Positions 7,045 through 8,966 of a stretch of 8,966 nucleotides of DNA are shown piece after piece. The notes under the pieces were generated by a model, which saw only the letters and a program-made list of their open reading frames with translations, searched no databases and was not told the DNA's origin. Made by a program: the position numbers and the translations under genes. This DNA comes from Gammaproteobacteria bacterium (GTDB lineage: Bacteria > Pseudomonadota > Gammaproteobacteria > Arenicellales > JAOTYS01), in contig JAOTYS010000168.1 in assembly GCA_029861795.1 (NCBI GenBank), positions 1 to 8,966 of the forward strand, written 5' to 3'. How positions within the stretch are numbered: the stretch's first letter is position 1; every line of letters starts with the position of its first letter.

Positions 7045-7266
7045 GCCTGCTCGTCTAAGTTCTCCGACAATAACCTGAAGAAAGGTTGCCATTGCGGCCT
7101 GACCACTTCGAAACAGGACATGTTCTGCCTCCCACAACGAAGGGGCCGAGCGATATTCGCTGCATCGTTCCTCCAGAAAACGCGGTCGAAGATTTCTCTC
7201 ACACGTATAGTCAAGCACTAATCCCGTCGGAATAGTTGTCTGCTGATTCACCGCAGGAGATTTCAT
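7045..7266 (-). pseudogene. Possible PLP-dependent enzyme N-terminal fragment (remnant)
   Basis: From an ATG at 7266, preceded by AAAGG, the minus strand encodes MKSPAVNQQTTIPTGLVLDY and then about 50 residues that include RPRFLEERCSEYRSAP and EHVLFRSGQAAMATFLQVI. The SGQAAM motif after a hydrophobic strand recalls fold-type I PLP enzymes of the transsulfuration or aminotransferase type, which usually exceed 380 residues. The remainder is absent: past about 7045 the frame runs antisense through the MFS remnant until a stop near 6988. The same frame is open upstream to a TTG at 7422, with a stretch containing LKRSLEELALLIRSIWLEI that may be another gene's tail. The family call is weak; truncation is more certain. 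Confidence 0.35.
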
Positions 7267-7354
7267 GTAGTCTGTACCTTTGTGGCAGATTTCGAGCCAG
7301 ATACTCCGAATTAGCAGTGCAAGCTCCTCCAAGCTACGCTTGAGTTCTAAGGCG

Positions 7355-7513
7355 TCAGTAGTCTCCTTGAACAACGATTTCTTCCTTGGAGTGGTATTTA
7401 TGCCAAGCGTATTGGCGTTCAATCGCCTTCAAGTCCTTGCTTTGGAGTTCGAGGAATATGTCGACGCGGTTCAAGCGTCGCTCCATCGCCCTCGGCATGA
7501 CCGTGTTCTTCAT
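7355..7513 (-). pseudogene. N-terminal fragment of a cyclic-nucleotide-binding (CRP-like) regulator
   Basis: A 52-codon frame begins at an ATG at 7513, with in-frame ATGs at 7498 and 7486. It includes MERRLNRVDIFLELQSKDLK followed by AIERQYAWHKYHSKEEIVVQ and GD, then a stop at 7355. The pattern, an initial helix with 'F..L...DL..I', then W..Y...EEIV..GD, is that of the first part of a cNMP-binding domain, as in CRP/FNR-type regulators. The expected continuation (beta-roll with a phosphate-binding cassette, then a DNA-binding domain) is missing in all three minus frames. It therefore looks like a truncated gene start. It points away from the potD-like gene, so it may once have been a divergently transcribed regulator. 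Confidence 0.42.
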
Positions 7514-7536
7514 CGATATTCTATATATAGATCAAC

Positions 7537-7582
7537 CTAGTTCGATTCTATTCAAAACTAGCAGTCTATGCGCTCTAGACTG
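7537..7582. promoter_or_regulatory. Inverted repeats in the divergent gap, possible operator
   Basis: Two small inverted repeats lie side by side: CTAGT (7537-7541) with ACTAG (7557-7561), and CAGTCTA (7562-7568) with TAGACTG (7576-7582). They sit about 90-130 bp upstream of the likely promoter of the solute-binding protein gene and just upstream of the truncated regulator gene. A binding site for a transcription factor is possible, but such short repeats can occur by chance. Confidence 0.2.
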
Positions 7583-7668
7583 AATCTAAGCCACTTACGC
7601 TCACTGCTTTGGGCAGCGATACCTGTGTTTTGCTCAAACTGCAGGATTCCGTCTCGTCTCATACTTGA

Positions 7669-7700
7669 TATGATAGAGATCCAAGACGGACGGAGGAGGA
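7669..7700 (+). promoter_or_regulatory. Putative -10 element and strong ribosome binding site of the potD-like gene
   Basis: TATGAT (7669-7674) fits a sigma-70 -10 element; no good -35 lies at the normal distance, so activation may be needed. GGAGGAGGA (7692-7700) is a near-perfect Shine-Dalgarno sequence 7 bases before the ATG at 7708 and fixes that start. Bases 7583-7668 show no other structure. Confidence 0.45.
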
Positions 7701-7707
7701 AAGACTG

Positions 7708-8808
7708 ATGCAAGACATTTTCACTAAGAAACTCGACCGGCGCAGCTTTAACAAGGTGCTTACATCGCTGGGCCTAGGCTTTGCGGCATTCCCGCTGTTG
7801 CACCGCAGTGCCAGGGCTGCGCAAGAGATCCACTATCACACATGGTCCGGTTACGATGTTCCCGAACTCATGGGGGGCTACCTCGAAAAGTACGGCGGTC
7901 CGCCCGAGTTCAGCTACATCGCCACCGACGATGAGTCTTTCGCAAAGATTCGGAGCGGCTTTACGCCGGACCTTATGCACCCCGGCAACTACAGCATACG
8001 CAGATTGGCGGATTCAGGGTTGGTCCAGCCCCTTGACACAAGCCGGTTGAAAAATTGGCCGCACATCGCGGAAGGTGTCAAAGACATGAAAGATTCCGTG
8101 ATCGATGGCAAGCGATACTACATACCGTCCGAGTTCGGTAATTCCTCGGTGCTCTATCGAACCGATCTGGTCGACCCGAAGTACAACGAGGAGAACTCCT
8201 GGCAGATCATGTACGACGAGAAGTACTCGCGCAAGTTGGCGTGGTACGACGACGCTGGCGCTACGGTCGAAATCGCTGGGCTGGTGCTTGGTTACGACAA
8301 CATTTTCACGCTCAACGATGAGCAGCTCGAAGAGGTGGGCAAGCTCATCTCGAAGCAGCGCGACATCACCCGGTTCTACTGGAACGACGTCACTGAGATC
8401 GAACAAGCGCTTGCGTCAGGTGAAGTAGTTGCCGCTTACGGCTGGAATCAGTCACTGGTCTCGCTGAAGCAACAGGGCATATCCGTTGGGTTGATGACGC
8501 CGAAGGAAGGTATCTTTGCGTGGTCGGGCGGCTTCGTAATGCACAAGGACTGCAAGAATGAAGATGCTGCATATGACTTCATCGATTCTTGGGTGTCGGC
8601 CGAGTCTGGTGCATGGCTCATCGAAAACTATGGATACGGCAGCACTAACTTGAAGGCCTATGAGTTGGTCGCATCGGAGCGCTTGGACGAGCTTGGCTTT
8701 AGCGATCCGGAGGGAATGCTGAGCGATACAATTTTCTTCCCCGCACTGGATCCAGAGATCGAGAAGAAATACCAAGATCTCTATCAACAGGTGCGCGCGG
8801 CCGGCTAG
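7708..8808 (+). CDS. Tat-exported PotD-like ABC transporter solute-binding protein
   Basis: This 366-residue periplasmic protein belongs to the spermidine/putrescine (PotD/PotF) type of extracellular solute-binding proteins. The N-terminus is a twin-arginine signal: DRRSFNKVL (10-18), a hydrophobic stretch (21-31) and a likely cleavage at ARA|A (35-37). The mature part opens with IHYHTWSGYDVPELMGGYLE, the typical first strand and helix of the family. Later parts include YYIPSEFGNSSVLYRTD, the hinge-side ASGEVVAAYGWNQSL and WSGGFVMHKDCKNEDAAYDF, all in family order; the length is normal. The ligand is probably a polyamine or related amine, but binding residues cannot be assigned safely. Tat export suggests folding before transport, as in a subset of this family. 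No ATPase or permease gene follows within the 158 remaining bases; repeats start about 30 bp after the stop, so partners may be further downstream. Confidence 0.9.
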   Translation: MQDIFTKKLDRRSFNKVLTSLGLGFAAFPLLHRSARAAQEIHYHTWSGYDVPELMGGYLEKYGGPPEFSYIATDDESFAKIRSGFTPDLMHPGNYSIRRLADSGLVQPLDTSRLKNWPHIAEGVKDMKDSVIDGKRYYIPSEFGNSSVLYRTDLVDPKYNEENSWQIMYDEKYSRKLAWYDDAGATVEIAGLVLGYDNIFTLNDEQLEEVGKLISKQRDITRFYWNDVTEIEQALASGEVVAAYGWNQSLVSLKQQGISVGLMTPKEGIFAWSGGFVMHKDCKNEDAAYDFIDSWVSAESGAWLIENYGYGSTNLKAYELVASERLDELGFSDPEGMLSDTIFFPALDPEIEKKYQDLYQQVRAAG

Positions 8809-8838
8809 CGCAGCCGCAAAGTCGGTCTGATGGAGTCT

Positions 8839-8966
8839 GTTCGCCTGAAGGCGAACCTACAACCTGCTATTCCAAATAGCGTAGGATTTGTAGGTGCGTC
8901 TTTAGGCGCACACAGAATTGCTCCCCTGAAGGCGAACTTACAACCTGCTATTCCAAATAATGTTGG
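8839..8966. repeat. REP-like cluster with 81-bp direct repeat
   Basis: Three palindromic units alternate in orientation. The first is GTTCGCC-TGAA-GGCGAAC (8839-8856). The second, pointing the other way, is GTGCGTC-TTTA-GGCGCAC (8894-8911) behind TTTGTAG. The third is a damaged copy of the first (from about 8921). A 42-bp segment beginning CCTGAAGGCGAAC occurs at 8844-8885 and again at 8925-8966 with only about five differences, an 81-bp step that continues past the window edge. The stem sequences differ from the GCGGCATCTTGCCGC type elsewhere, so this is a second REP subtype. The first hairpin lies about 30 bp after the potD-like gene, but no T-run follows. Confidence 0.75.

Noticed and set aside
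6988..7422. Intact 144-codon minus-strand gene
   Set aside because: It starts at a TTG directly after a stop, its end is antisense to the MFS-like segment, and its middle looks like a truncated larger enzyme; it is treated as remnants.
7511..7556. Minus-strand promoter for the truncated regulator (TTGAAT and TATATA)
   Set aside because: The spacing is about 20 bases and the -10 would lie almost on the start codon, so the match is not convincing.
8839..8856. Intrinsic terminator of the potD-like gene
   Set aside because: The hairpin is followed by CTACAACC rather than a T-tract and belongs to a repeat array.
1..8966. tRNA, rRNA, transposase or attachment site
   Set aside because: No cloverleaf with a T-loop GGTTCRA signature, rRNA segment, DDE or tyrosine recombinase motif, or att-like tRNA end was seen on either strand.

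Overview
The window looks like an accessory or rearranged part of a proteobacterial chromosome, most likely gammaproteobacterial. This is inferred from moderate GC content, GTAGGAGC-type REP palindromes in several gaps, ATTCCC-N8-GGGAAT palindromes, and the gene families present. No rRNA, tRNA, CRISPR array, transposase or complete insertion sequence was found, so the taxon cannot be fixed from the sequence alone.

Layout. Bases 1-197 are a mosaic of intergenic repeats that runs off the left edge. A gene for an N-formylglutamate amidohydrolase family protein follows on the minus strand (241-1026). A REPIN-like inverted pair of REP palindromes lies at 1121-1193. A large polytopic membrane protein, probably a GT-C-like glycosyltransferase, is on the plus strand (1248-3386). 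It converges on a minus-strand HAD-UbiA fusion gene (3454-4983), with two REP palindromes in the gap. The fusion gene starts only 7 bp after a minus-strand FluG-like amidohydrolase gene (4991-6148). Bases 6245-6775 are another, larger repeat mosaic with 49-bp tandem repeats. Bases 6860-7513 hold three gene remnants: an MFS transporter piece, a possible PLP-enzyme piece and the start of a cyclic-nucleotide-binding regulator. An intact Tat-exported PotD-like solute-binding protein gene follows (7708-8808). The window ends in a third repeat cluster with an 81-bp period.

How the genes may work together. Two themes are interleaved. The first is nitrogen or polyamine catabolism: the N-formylglutamate amidohydrolase-like protein, the FluG-like amidohydrolase and the PotD-like binding protein are families often found together near gamma-glutamylation genes. 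No glutamine synthetase or ABC permease is visible here. The second is polyprenyl-phosphate sugar chemistry. The HAD-UbiA fusion resembles enzymes that put phosphoribose on a polyprenyl phosphate, and the large membrane protein has the look of a transferase that uses a lipid-linked sugar. Both themes are inferences from family resemblance. The repeat clusters and broken genes suggest the region has been rearranged. No clearly new defence or mobile system is evident.
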